Notes under the pieces: generated by a model
What the model was told of the DNA's origin: nothing
Database searches by the model: none
Seen by the model: only the letters and a program-made list of their open reading frames with translations
Shown: positions 44,378 to 52,172 of the stretch, piece after piece
Position numbering within the stretch: position 1 is the stretch's first letter
How the letters are laid out: every line of letters starts with the position of its first letter
Made by a program: the position numbers and the translations under genes
Source: AWTP1-13 sp963820375
GTDB taxonomy: Bacteria; Pseudomonadota; Alphaproteobacteria; Rhizobiales; Hyphomicrobiaceae
Length of the DNA stretch: 64,000 bases
Assembly (NCBI GenBank): GCA_963820375.1
Contig: CAWFZX010000028.1
Span: forward strand, 76,723-140,722
Direction of reading: 5' to 3'

Positions 44378-45664
44378 ATGCTCGCCACCACACTCTTTCT
44401 CCTCATCGTGCTGCTGGCGCTGAGCGTACCGGTGGCGGCGGTGATGGGTGTGCTCGGCCTGGCCCTCAATCAGTTTTACGCCTCAATGCCGCTGCATCGG
44501 GCGATGGGCGAGATCATCTGGAATGCCTCCAGCGAGTATATTCTCATCGCTATTCCCTTGTTCGTGATGCTGGGCGAGATCCTGTTGCGGGCGGGTATTG
44601 CCGAGAGGGTCTATAATGCGATCGCACAATGGCTGTCCTGGCTGCCGGGCGGCCTGATGCACGCCAACATTGGCGCCTGCGCCATGTTCGCGGCGACCTC
44701 TGGCTCAAGCGTCGCCACCGCCGCAACGATCGGAACGGTCGCGCTTCCCCAGATCCAGAAGCGCAAGTACGATGAGCCCCTTTTTCTCGGGACCATCGCG
44801 GCCGGCGGGACGCTCGGCATTCTGATCCCGCCCTCGATCAATTTCATTCTGTACGGACTGCTGACCAACAGCTCGGTCCCGCGCCTCTACCTTGCAGGCT
44901 TCATGCCCGGCTTTTTGCTGGCGGCCTTGTTCATGTTGATCGTGTTCCTGGCCTGTAGCATTAACCGCAGCAAAGGTGGGATACCGATCGAGACCAGCTG
45001 GGTCAGCCGCTTTCGCGTTCTGCCTAGCCTGATCCCGCCCCTATTCATCTTCCTCGTCGTCGTCGGATCCATCTACGCCGGCCTTGCTACGCCGACCGAG
45101 GCCGCCTCGCTTGGCGTGATTGCAGCCCTCGCGTTGGCCGCCTGGGAGCGGCGCGTTTCGTTGACGATGCTGCGCGCGGTTGGCGAAGGCACCATGCGCA
45201 CGACCGCCATGATCATGCTGATCATTATGGCCGCGCAGTTCCTCAATTTCGTGCTGGCGGCCATTGGCGTGACCGACGGCATCGGCAAGGCGATAGAGGC
45301 GCTCGGCCTCGGCAAGATCGGCACGATGATCTTGATCGTGATCTTCTACGTGATCCTCGGCTGCTTCATGGAAACCATCTCCATGATGATCCTGACGACG
45401 CCGTTCATCTTTCCAATTGTCGTCAAGCTTGGTTGGGATCCGATCTGGTGGGGTGTCGTTCTGACCATCCTGATCGAGGTGGCTTTGATTACGCCGCCGG
45501 TGGGGCTCAACCTCTACGTGGTGCAGGGTATGCGCGGGCGTGGCTCGATCAACGAAGTCATCCGCGGTTCACTCCCGTTCGTTATCGCCATGCTCGCGCT
45601 GATCGCACTGCTGATGGCGGCTCCCGACATCGCGCTTTGGTTGCCGCGCTATTTCATGGGATAG
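44378..45664 (+). CDS. TRAP transporter large permease (DctM)
   Basis: A 428-residue polytopic permease with about twelve helices, two bases after dctQ. The family motifs ATSGSSVATAATIGTVALP and GTLGILIPPSINFILYG, and the late MILTTPFIFPIV and EVALITPPVGLNLYVVQG, are present. With DctP and DctQ it forms a complete Na+-driven TRAP importer. Confidence 0.93.
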   Translation: MLATTLFLLIVLLALSVPVAAVMGVLGLALNQFYASMPLHRAMGEIIWNASSEYILIAIPLFVMLGEILLRAGIAERVYNAIAQWLSWLPGGLMHANIGACAMFAATSGSSVATAATIGTVALPQIQKRKYDEPLFLGTIAAGGTLGILIPPSINFILYGLLTNSSVPRLYLAGFMPGFLLAALFMLIVFLACSINRSKGGIPIETSWVSRFRVLPSLIPPLFIFLVVVGSIYAGLATPTEAASLGVIAALALAAWERRVSLTMLRAVGEGTMRTTAMIMLIIMAAQFLNFVLAAIGVTDGIGKAIEALGLGKIGTMILIVIFYVILGCFMETISMMILTTPFIFPIVVKLGWDPIWWGVVLTILIEVALITPPVGLNLYVVQGMRGRGSINEVIRGSLPFVIAMLALIALLMAAPDIALWLPRYFMG

Positions 45665-46288
45665 GCGCTTTGGCGCTGCGACCGCGAGCCTTGCCAGCAC
45701 CAAGCGCGCCGGCAGCGCTCTTGGCCTTAAATTTCGCGCCGAAGCCGGGGCAGCTGGAGCTGTGTCAAGCCACAGGGTGGTGCTTGCAGCGGCGGCCGCA
45801 TGCCGGCGTGCCGACAAGGCGGGCAACAGGTTGCCCTGCTCCGCCACGCCTGCGGGGGCTCAGCGGGGCGCGGCTGTTGACCGCGCAGCCTTCGGCCGTG
45901 CCGATTTAGCGTGGGCTGCCACCGTCGACGTAATGGGTGGCATAAAGGGTCGCTGCCAGCCCCCGGTCAGCCCATCAGCGGCCGCGCCCGCCAAAGTCGG
46001 CGAGCGCGGTGCGCCTGCCCGCAGGGCCCATAACAAAGGCCGTGTGCGGCGCCATCGCGCAAGCCCGCTCGATTTGCCCGACGTAGGATTTCCCTCAGCG
46101 CCGCGCGCGGAAAACTGATATCCTTTTCGTAGCGCTTCTATGAGGCGATCGAGTGCGGCAGGTGGCATTTTGCGCGGGGTTGGTGACGTCGTTGTGTGCA
46201 CCGCTGTATGCACGGGCGCTGAAGATTGGCACTGGCAAGCAAATCCGCAAGCTGCTGGTTTTTGAATTTCGCTGAGACAGCAGCTCTC
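45665..46288. other. Intergenic, no gene recognised
   Basis: The stretch is GC-rich with open frames in both directions (for example leftwards 46525-45860), but no frame shows a domain, signal peptide or ribosome site. A decayed gene is possible. Confidence 0.4.
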
Positions 46289-47431
46289 GTGTCCCGCTCG
46301 TGCCGGAGTGGCGTTGCAACGCGCATCTTGCTGGCGTTGGCGGGCGCGGTCGCCGTGGTTCTTGTTGCGGCCGGCGCCGGCGGTCGTGGCTTGGCGACGC
46401 CCGCCCTGGCCCAGGCAGGTGCGCTCACTCAAGCGCAGGCGGCGGCAGGCGCGGCATATGACAAGGCCTTGCACGAGTTCAAAGAGATCCTCGCCAAGCG
46501 GCGCGCGCAGATCGATGCCAGGCAAGCCTTACCGAACCTTCCGGGGCAGGCCGTCTACCTCGCCCGCCTCAAGGTTATGAGCACTTACAAGGACCTCACC
46601 GACGCGCTGCCATCGCGCATCGGGCGGCCCAACAGGTTCGGCGTTCCGCCGGCCTACTTCGCGGTCGACATCGAGCCGCTGATCGAGGAATACGCCGCGC
46701 TCTTTCGCATCATGCAGGCGCCGCCGGCAGACGCGCAGGCCTCCAGCACACCCTTCAAGGACGTCGTTGATCTCGGCACGGCGATTGCGCGCGCGAAGGG
46801 CCTCGATGCCGCGACCGCCGACGCGGCGGGCCGCATCAGCCTCGGGCTTTTCTTTGCGGAGACGAACGGCAATCAGAACATCGGCAATGCTCGCTCCAAC
46901 AAGTACAAGGGTAGCTTGCAGACCGGCCCGACGGAAGATCGAAGCGGGAGCAGGGCGTGGGCCGCGATCAAGCCGAAGGTCGCGGCGCTCGATCCCGTGG
47001 TGGCCGCCCGCGATGACAAGGAGGTGGCGCGCGTCGGCCATGGCGACCAGCGGTTCAACCATTGGACGGCGGTACGCAACGGGCTGATGCACGCCCATGC
47101 CGATTTGTTCCCGCAGATCCCCGCCATCGTGAAGCTGCTTCCCGATCGGATCGATCAGATGAAGCTGTTTGAGCTGATCCAGATCATCCCTACGCCAACG
47201 CGCGCCGCGCTTGCGTCGGGCAACTTCGCGGCCTATCGCATTTCAGAGCCGAGGATCATGGCATTCCTGCGCAACAACAGCATTTTCACTTTTGGCACTG
47301 CCGACCGCGCAAGATCCTCCGCGACCTTTCGCGAGATCCTCGATGCGATGTGGCTGTTCAACGAAAAATTCGAACGCGCACAGGCCAGATTCGAAGAGGT
47401 CAAAGCTCAGGAGAGGGGACGGGCCCGATAA
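46289..47431 (+). CDS. Secreted hypothetical protein, 380 residues
   Basis: The GTG start at 46289 gives a good signal peptide (basic start, core ILLALAGAVAVVLVAAGAGG, cleavage near ALAQA). The mature protein is helical and charged. Its most distinctive block, about residues 190-220, reads LFFAETNGNQNIGN followed by NKYKGSLQTGPTEDRSG. It recalls the Glu-containing start of lysozyme-like folds but is too weak to name as such. Later blocks such as RFNHWTAVRNGLM and LIQIIPTPTRAALASGNF are well formed, so the gene looks real. No operon partner. Confidence 0.65.
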   Translation: MSRSCRSGVATRILLALAGAVAVVLVAAGAGGRGLATPALAQAGALTQAQAAAGAAYDKALHEFKEILAKRRAQIDARQALPNLPGQAVYLARLKVMSTYKDLTDALPSRIGRPNRFGVPPAYFAVDIEPLIEEYAALFRIMQAPPADAQASSTPFKDVVDLGTAIARAKGLDAATADAAGRISLGLFFAETNGNQNIGNARSNKYKGSLQTGPTEDRSGSRAWAAIKPKVAALDPVVAARDDKEVARVGHGDQRFNHWTAVRNGLMHAHADLFPQIPAIVKLLPDRIDQMKLFELIQIIPTPTRAALASGNFAAYRISEPRIMAFLRNNSIFTFGTADRARSSATFREILDAMWLFNEKFERAQARFEEVKAQERGRAR

Positions 47432-47614
47432 TCATCGCATCGCCAGCCCAGGAATGAGCCCTGTGACGGAGCTCGCTGCACGGCATGAGGTGGCTTGTGG
47501 CACGAAACTCCCATTGATGACCCGGCAGCGGGTTCGGTCCGGCCGGGTAGGTCCAGCTGCCGTCGGCGCGGTGACGAGCCGAGCTTGCCGGCGGCATGCC
47601 TCTTCGTAACGGCT

Positions 47615-48043
47615 TCAACGTTTGGCTGGCCGATTGCCAATGCTTTGTGACAGGCGCATAAGGTAGCCATCCGGAACCTCGACCGCGAATTGACGAGCAC
47701 CAAGGATTCGACGCACCATGCTGCGTCGATACCATCGCTCCTCTATCGGCAGGAAGCAGTCCTTTCCCGCAGCAACGATGGCTAAGTGCAGTTGATCGAC
47801 GTTGCAAACTTTGATCTCGAAATTGACGCCACGCCCAAATGGTTTGGCTAGTTCGGCATTCGGCCACAGACGATCATGCGTTTTGGGCTGCTCCAGCATA
47901 AGTTCCGCTCCCTCTCGTTCGAGGAAAGCAAATCGATCCTCCGGGCGGGCGTAGAGAACTCCGAAACCAAGAAGGCCAACGTAGAATTGTAGGCTTTGGT
48001 CCAGATTGGAGCAGATCAATTCTGGTACAAGGCGCGCTCCCAT
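47615..48043 (-). CDS. VOC-family (glyoxalase/bleomycin-resistance type) protein
   Basis: A 142-residue protein with two beta-alpha-beta-beta-beta units of the vicinal oxygen chelate fold. It starts LVPELICSNLDQSLQFYVGLLGF and carries DRFAFLEREGAELMLE and FAVEVPDGYLMRLSQ, the last with the usual metal-ligand Glu. The substrate is unknown; members include resistance proteins and dioxygenases. Leftward, 78 bases after the hydrolase gene, so possibly co-transcribed. Confidence 0.82.
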   Translation of the reverse strand: MGARLVPELICSNLDQSLQFYVGLLGFGVLYARPEDRFAFLEREGAELMLEQPKTHDRLWPNAELAKPFGRGVNFEIKVCNVDQLHLAIVAAGKDCFLPIEERWYRRSMVRRILGARQFAVEVPDGYLMRLSQSIGNRPAKR

Positions 48044-48121
48044 AGGTCCCCACTACAGTACTTTTCACTGCGCTTGGCTGCCTCTCTTCCTGGTACTCTT
48101 AATCTTGATGTGGTCGACTGG

Positions 48122-48826
48122 CTACGCAGCTGCAATGAGCATGTCAGCAAGTTCCTCGGGGCGATCCAACATGACGATGTGTCCGCAGTCGATACGCTTG
48201 ACCACCCACGCCGGATTTTGCTCGTACAGCCGCGCAAATTTTTCAAACGGCGAGCACCATCCAGTTGCCAGGATGTAGGTCCTGCGTGGCACCCCTTCCC
48301 GAGCACCAGTCAAGCTTAGTTTCTGCTCAAAGCTGGCGAGCGGATGCTTGACTAACTTTGCCCTAGCCCACTCGACGTCCGCGGCATTGAGGTTAACGCG
48401 TTCGGCTGCTGGCGGCGTGATTTTGTAGCCCTCCCCATTCTGCTGCGCATCTTGGCGCATCAGCTGAACGTATTCGGGTGGGAACAAGTCCATGTGGCAC
48501 TGACCATCCTCCGGGACGAAGGCATCCACGAAGACAAGAGACCGAATCTTATCAACGACCTTCTCGGTGACACCCGATATGACCATGCCACCATAGGAAT
48601 GGCCGCAGAGCACGATGTCAGAAAGTTCTTCCCAACGGATCAGACCCAGCACGTCGTCAATGTGAGTATCGAGCGCGATGGACGGGTTGACGAGATGGGC
48701 CCGCTCGCCAAGACCAGTGAGCGTCGGAGTGTGGACTTCGTGGCCGGCCCGTCGAAGCAACCTACTCACCCGCTGGTAGCACCACCCGCCTAGATTAGCG
48801 CCGTGGACCAAGACAAATGTCGCCAT
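48122..48826 (-). CDS. Alpha/beta hydrolase (esterase/hydroxynitrile lyase-like)
   Basis: A 234-residue hydrolase, first gene of a leftward pair. It has the oxyanion segment FVLVHGANLGGWCY, the nucleophile elbow LCGHSYGGMV with S77 and a C-terminal DCGHIVMLDRPEELADML with the catalytic His. This layout is typical of small cytosolic EstC or salicylate-esterase-like enzymes. Positions 48581-48715 are nearly identical to a broken copy at 27798-27929. The substrate is not predictable. Confidence 0.88.
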   Translation of the reverse strand: MATFVLVHGANLGGWCYQRVSRLLRRAGHEVHTPTLTGLGERAHLVNPSIALDTHIDDVLGLIRWEELSDIVLCGHSYGGMVISGVTEKVVDKIRSLVFVDAFVPEDGQCHMDLFPPEYVQLMRQDAQQNGEGYKITPPAAERVNLNAADVEWARAKLVKHPLASFEQKLSLTGAREGVPRRTYILATGWCSPFEKFARLYEQNPAWVVKRIDCGHIVMLDRPEELADMLIAAA

Positions 48827-49030
48827 CGCTTCCCCTCCTCCATGGCTGCCCTGCGCACCCCTCCTTGTCCTGGCTTAAAAGGCGACTTCCAACCTCTAGA
48901 AGGCGTCAGATTGACTGTCCACTGTCTCGCGGGCGCGTGGGCAAGCAAGGCCTGAGGTGGAGCACGTAATTGGTTGGCTCTTGCAAGCCGCGGCTCGCTG
49001 CTATCGGGCCGCAGCACAATAAAACCCGCT

Positions 49031-49192
49031 GGTGTGTTGCTCGACGTGCGGCCGGCATGCGTGGGATCGAGCTGCTGCGCCACCTCAACACCATCGGCAG
49101 CCGGCACGTCGCCATGATGATCACTGGCCATGGCGACATTCCGATGGCGGTCCCGGTGATGCGTGCCGGCACGTTGCACTTTGCCCGGTGCT
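49031..49192 (+). pseudogene. FixJ-like response regulator fragment
   Basis: One frame from 49034 reads VLLDVR, the strand with the phosphorylated Asp of a receiver domain. Another frame from 49054 continues with GMRGIELLRHLNTIGSRHVA and MMITGHGDIPMAVPVMRAGT, the alpha-3/beta-4/alpha-4 part. So a frameshift lies near 49050. Neither the start of the receiver nor the LuxR-type output domain is found. A remnant only. Confidence 0.75.
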
Positions 49193-49298
49193 CCGTGTCT
49201 TTCCGCAAATCTCTAAGGGGTGGAAATCTCCAGCAAAGCCCCTATAGTCGCCAGCATGGATGCGCTGGCTGCTCGCACGGTTCGCACGAGGGGGTGTC

Positions 49299-50234
49299 AT
49301 GTTTACCTCCAGCTCATTATTCTCGGCCAGCCTCATCATTTCAGCGCTGCTCGCCGCGACCGCCGTGGCGCAGGGCAGCGGCCGCTGGACGACGGGCGCC
49401 CCCATGCCCTCGGAGCGCACCGAGGTGGCAGTCGCCGAGATGGGCGACAAGATTTACGTGCTCGGCGGCTTCCGCGGCGAGCTTGAACTAGAAATCTATG
49501 ACCCTGCTGCCGACCGCTGGAGTCGCGGGGCCGCCATCTCCCGCGCCGTGCACCACGCCGCCGCCGTTGGACTGAACAACAAGATTTATCTGATCGGCGG
49601 TTATGTCGACGGCTGGATGCCGACCGATGAGCTTCACGAGTACGACCCTGCCACTAACGCCTGGCGTGCGCGGGCGCGCATGCCTACCCCGCGCGGCGCG
49701 CTCGCGGCGGCCGTGATCGCTGGCAAAATCCATGCGGTGGGTGGCAACAGCTGGCGCGATCGCAACACGGGTGCGCACGAGGTCTATGATCCCGCCGCCG
49801 ACCGCTGGAGCGCGCAGGCGGCGCTTCCAACCCCGCGCGATCATCTGGCCGTCGCCGCGGTCGGCGGGCGCCTTTATGCCATTGGCGGCCGCATCAACGG
49901 AAATTATGCGCGCAATCTCGATGTTAACGAGGCCTACGATCCGCAAAACGACCGCTGGCAGCGGCTAGCGCCCATTCCCACAGCGCGCAGCGGCATCGCA
50001 GCGGCGGTGCTGCAAGGACGCATCTTCGTGGTCGGCGGCGAAGCAACGACCGGCACCTTCCACCAGGTCGAGGGCTACGACCCCACAAGCGATCGTTGGA
50101 CGAGCCACACCCGCATGCCGACGCCGCGTCACGGCCTGGGCGCCGCGGTCCACGCCGGGCGCCTGTACGTCATTTCTGGCGGCCCGACGCCCGGCGGCTC
50201 CTACTCGGCGGCCAACGAGGTTTTCACACCCTAG
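49299..50234 (+). CDS. Secreted Kelch-repeat protein
   Basis: A 311-residue protein with a signal peptide (MFTSSSLFSASLIISALLAA) and six Kelch repeats, each with a double-Gly strand (LGGFRG, IGGYVDG, VGGNSWR, IGGRING, VGGEATT and the final ISGGPTP) followed by a Tyr-Asp-Pro and a W segment (YDPAADRWS). This should close a six-bladed propeller, usually for binding or, in some bacterial proteins, for sialate mutarotase-like activity. GAGGGGG precedes the ATG at 49299. No partner gene. Confidence 0.87.
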   Translation: MFTSSSLFSASLIISALLAATAVAQGSGRWTTGAPMPSERTEVAVAEMGDKIYVLGGFRGELELEIYDPAADRWSRGAAISRAVHHAAAVGLNNKIYLIGGYVDGWMPTDELHEYDPATNAWRARARMPTPRGALAAAVIAGKIHAVGGNSWRDRNTGAHEVYDPAADRWSAQAALPTPRDHLAVAAVGGRLYAIGGRINGNYARNLDVNEAYDPQNDRWQRLAPIPTARSGIAAAVLQGRIFVVGGEATTGTFHQVEGYDPTSDRWTSHTRMPTPRHGLGAAVHAGRLYVISGGPTPGGSYSAANEVFTP

Positions 50235-50734
50235 CGCCACTGGGCGACTTTTGCTTGCTGCGGACCTGGAGTGGCAACGTTGGTGAGACGGAACAACGCG
50301 GCACCTTCGATGCCCTGCCTTCGATGAATTGCCCCGTTCGGGCCTTGCCCTTGCAGGCGCCGCCGTTGCCGGCTCGACCCATGACAACGTTAGGCTATTG
50401 GACAGAGGCACCGCGCCGCGTTGACCCTTGGCGATCAACGACCGGCGCAAAGACGTCAAACCGGGTCGTTGCGGCGACAGCTTCGGCTTCATTGCGGTGA
50501 CCAACTCTGGGCCCAGGCAGCAGCCGACCCAAACCACCCGTGCGCCTTGCCCCCCATGTCTTTGCCAGGCAGAAAGCGGTTGTCCGTTGAACGCTCTTCG
50601 GCGCGCGCCGTTCACGTGCGCCGTTTCAGCACTGCAGCATGTGGCGCAGCTCGCATGGGAGTGATACCCTGCAGCGATCTCAGGGAGCCGCAACGAGCTC
50701 CGTATCCATCGAATCCAGCAAGGGAGGTATTGCG
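50235..50734. other. Intergenic before the liv-type cluster
   Basis: No gene is recognised on either strand. The livK frame is open upstream to 50639 but that part is not a signal peptide. The cluster promoter should lie here; no confident sigma-70 or sigma-54 site was found. Confidence 0.45.
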
Positions 50735-52102
50735 ATGCAACGGCCCATGGACCGTAGAGCGTTCCTGAATTCCGTCGCTGGCGGGGTCGCGGCCACCGCG
50801 TCGGCCACCTACGTCGCCGGACCGCGGCCGGCAAACGCGGCCCCCAAGGTCAAAGGCAACGTCCCCGATACGCCCTTCAAGACCGGTCACATCACGTTCC
50901 TGACTGGCCCAGCAAATTTGCTGGGTGAGCCCGGTCGCAAGGGGCATTTGCTGGCGGCTGAGGAGATCAACGCCGAAGGTGGTTTTCTCGGCAAGCGCAA
51001 GATTGAGACCATCTTTGCCGATGAAGCGGCTGGCACCGACGCTAACGTCAAAGAGCTTCGCCGTATGAAGCTCTCCGAGAAGATCGATCTCTTCACGGGC
51101 GTCATTTCCAGCGGCAACACGCCGGCGCTGGGCCCCGTCGCCGAGGAACTCGGCGTGCTCACCATGTTCAACGATGGTTGCACCGACTTTCTGTTCGACA
51201 AGGCGGTGCCCAAGCCGAAGTATGTGTTCCGCGTCACCAACATTCAGTCGGCGGACGGCGTCACCTCGGCGGTCGGCGCAGCCAAGGCCTGGCCCGAGGC
51301 CAAGCGCGTCGCGTCCATTCAGCCGGACTACAGCTACGGCCGCAACGTGCATGAACACTTCATGCTCGCCTACCAGAAGCTTGTCCCCGGGGCGACAGCC
51401 GTCTCCGAGGCGTGGCCGAAGCTGGGCACCACCGATTTCACCGCGCATATCACCAAGCTGATTTCCGACAAGCCCGACCTGCTGATCTGCGGCGTGTGGG
51501 GTGGCGACTACGTGGCCTTCTACAAGCAGGCCCTACGCTACGGCCTGTTCGAGAAGATGAAAGTTGCGACCACGCTGGCTTTCGGCGGACAGCCGCACGC
51601 CATCGGCAAGGACCATCCAGAGGGTGTGCTCGCGGGCTGCCATGCCAATTACTTCTTCACGTTCCCGGCCAAGGGGCGCTGGCCGATCAACGACGCGTTT
51701 GTCGAACGCTACTTCAAGCGCTGGAACGAATATCCAAGCTTCGAGGCGGACGGCGCCTATACCTCGCTTTACTTGCTAAAGGCCGCCATCGAGAAGGCCA
51801 ACTTGCTCGCCGGCGGTTGGCCGGAGGACGACGCCATCATCGCCTTGCTCGAGGGCATGGGTATCGATGCTCCGTCCGGCTACACCTATATCAGGCCCGA
51901 CAACCACCAGGGCTACAAGGATGCCGTGATCGGGATGACCAAGAACGATCCCAAGTATGAGTTCCCCGTCTGGGAACCGAATTCGATCATCACCATCCCG
52001 ATCCGGGACATCACGGCACCACCTAACTGGCCCAAGCCGGGCACGTCGCACAATGACTCGACGGCGGCAGCCAATTGGCTGAAGACCACCTGGTTGGCCT
52101 GA
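50735..52102 (+). CDS. Branched-chain-type ABC transporter substrate-binding protein
   Basis: A 455-residue LivK-type (family 6) binding protein. The N-terminus MDRRAFLNSVAGGVAATASA, after an initial MQRP, looks like a Tat signal. The mature protein has GHITFLTGPANLLGEPGRKG and GFLGKRKIETIFADEAAGTD, then GVISSGNTPALGPVAEELGV, typical of this fold. It is longer than E. coli LivK. AGGGAGG lies eight bases before the ATG. The gene opens a cluster with all the other importer parts. The ligand is not predictable; members bind amino acids, amides, urea or aromatics. Confidence 0.88.
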   Translation: MQRPMDRRAFLNSVAGGVAATASATYVAGPRPANAAPKVKGNVPDTPFKTGHITFLTGPANLLGEPGRKGHLLAAEEINAEGGFLGKRKIETIFADEAAGTDANVKELRRMKLSEKIDLFTGVISSGNTPALGPVAEELGVLTMFNDGCTDFLFDKAVPKPKYVFRVTNIQSADGVTSAVGAAKAWPEAKRVASIQPDYSYGRNVHEHFMLAYQKLVPGATAVSEAWPKLGTTDFTAHITKLISDKPDLLICGVWGGDYVAFYKQALRYGLFEKMKVATTLAFGGQPHAIGKDHPEGVLAGCHANYFFTFPAKGRWPINDAFVERYFKRWNEYPSFEADGAYTSLYLLKAAIEKANLLAGGWPEDDAIIALLEGMGIDAPSGYTYIRPDNHQGYKDAVIGMTKNDPKYEFPVWEPNSIITIPIRDITAPPNWPKPGTSHNDSTAAANWLKTTWLA

Positions 52103-52119
52103 ACGCAACCTGATCGAAA

Positions 52120-52153
52120 GAGCGGCCGTGCCTTTTGCCGGCACGGTCCGCTC
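52120..52153 (+). terminator. Strong hairpin just after livK (attenuator or mRNA stabiliser)
   Basis: Arms GAGCGG-CCGTGCC (52120-52132) and GGCACGG-T-CCGCTC (52140-52153) pair over 13 bp with one bulged base around TTTTGCC. Only CTTGA follows, with no T-run. A stem here, 17 bases after the binding-protein stop and before the rest of the operon, is the usual way to keep binding-protein mRNA in excess. Confidence 0.65.
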
Positions 52154-52172
52154 CTTGACTACGGACGGATGC

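Noticed and set aside
45860..46525. Minus-strand frame of 221 codons after dctM
   Set aside because: No signal peptide, membrane helix or motif; it partly overlaps the secreted protein gene at 46289.
50645..50665. Possible sigma-54 promoter before livK (TGGCGC ... GCAT)
   Set aside because: The GG and GC doublets are 10 bases apart instead of 12, so the geometry is wrong.
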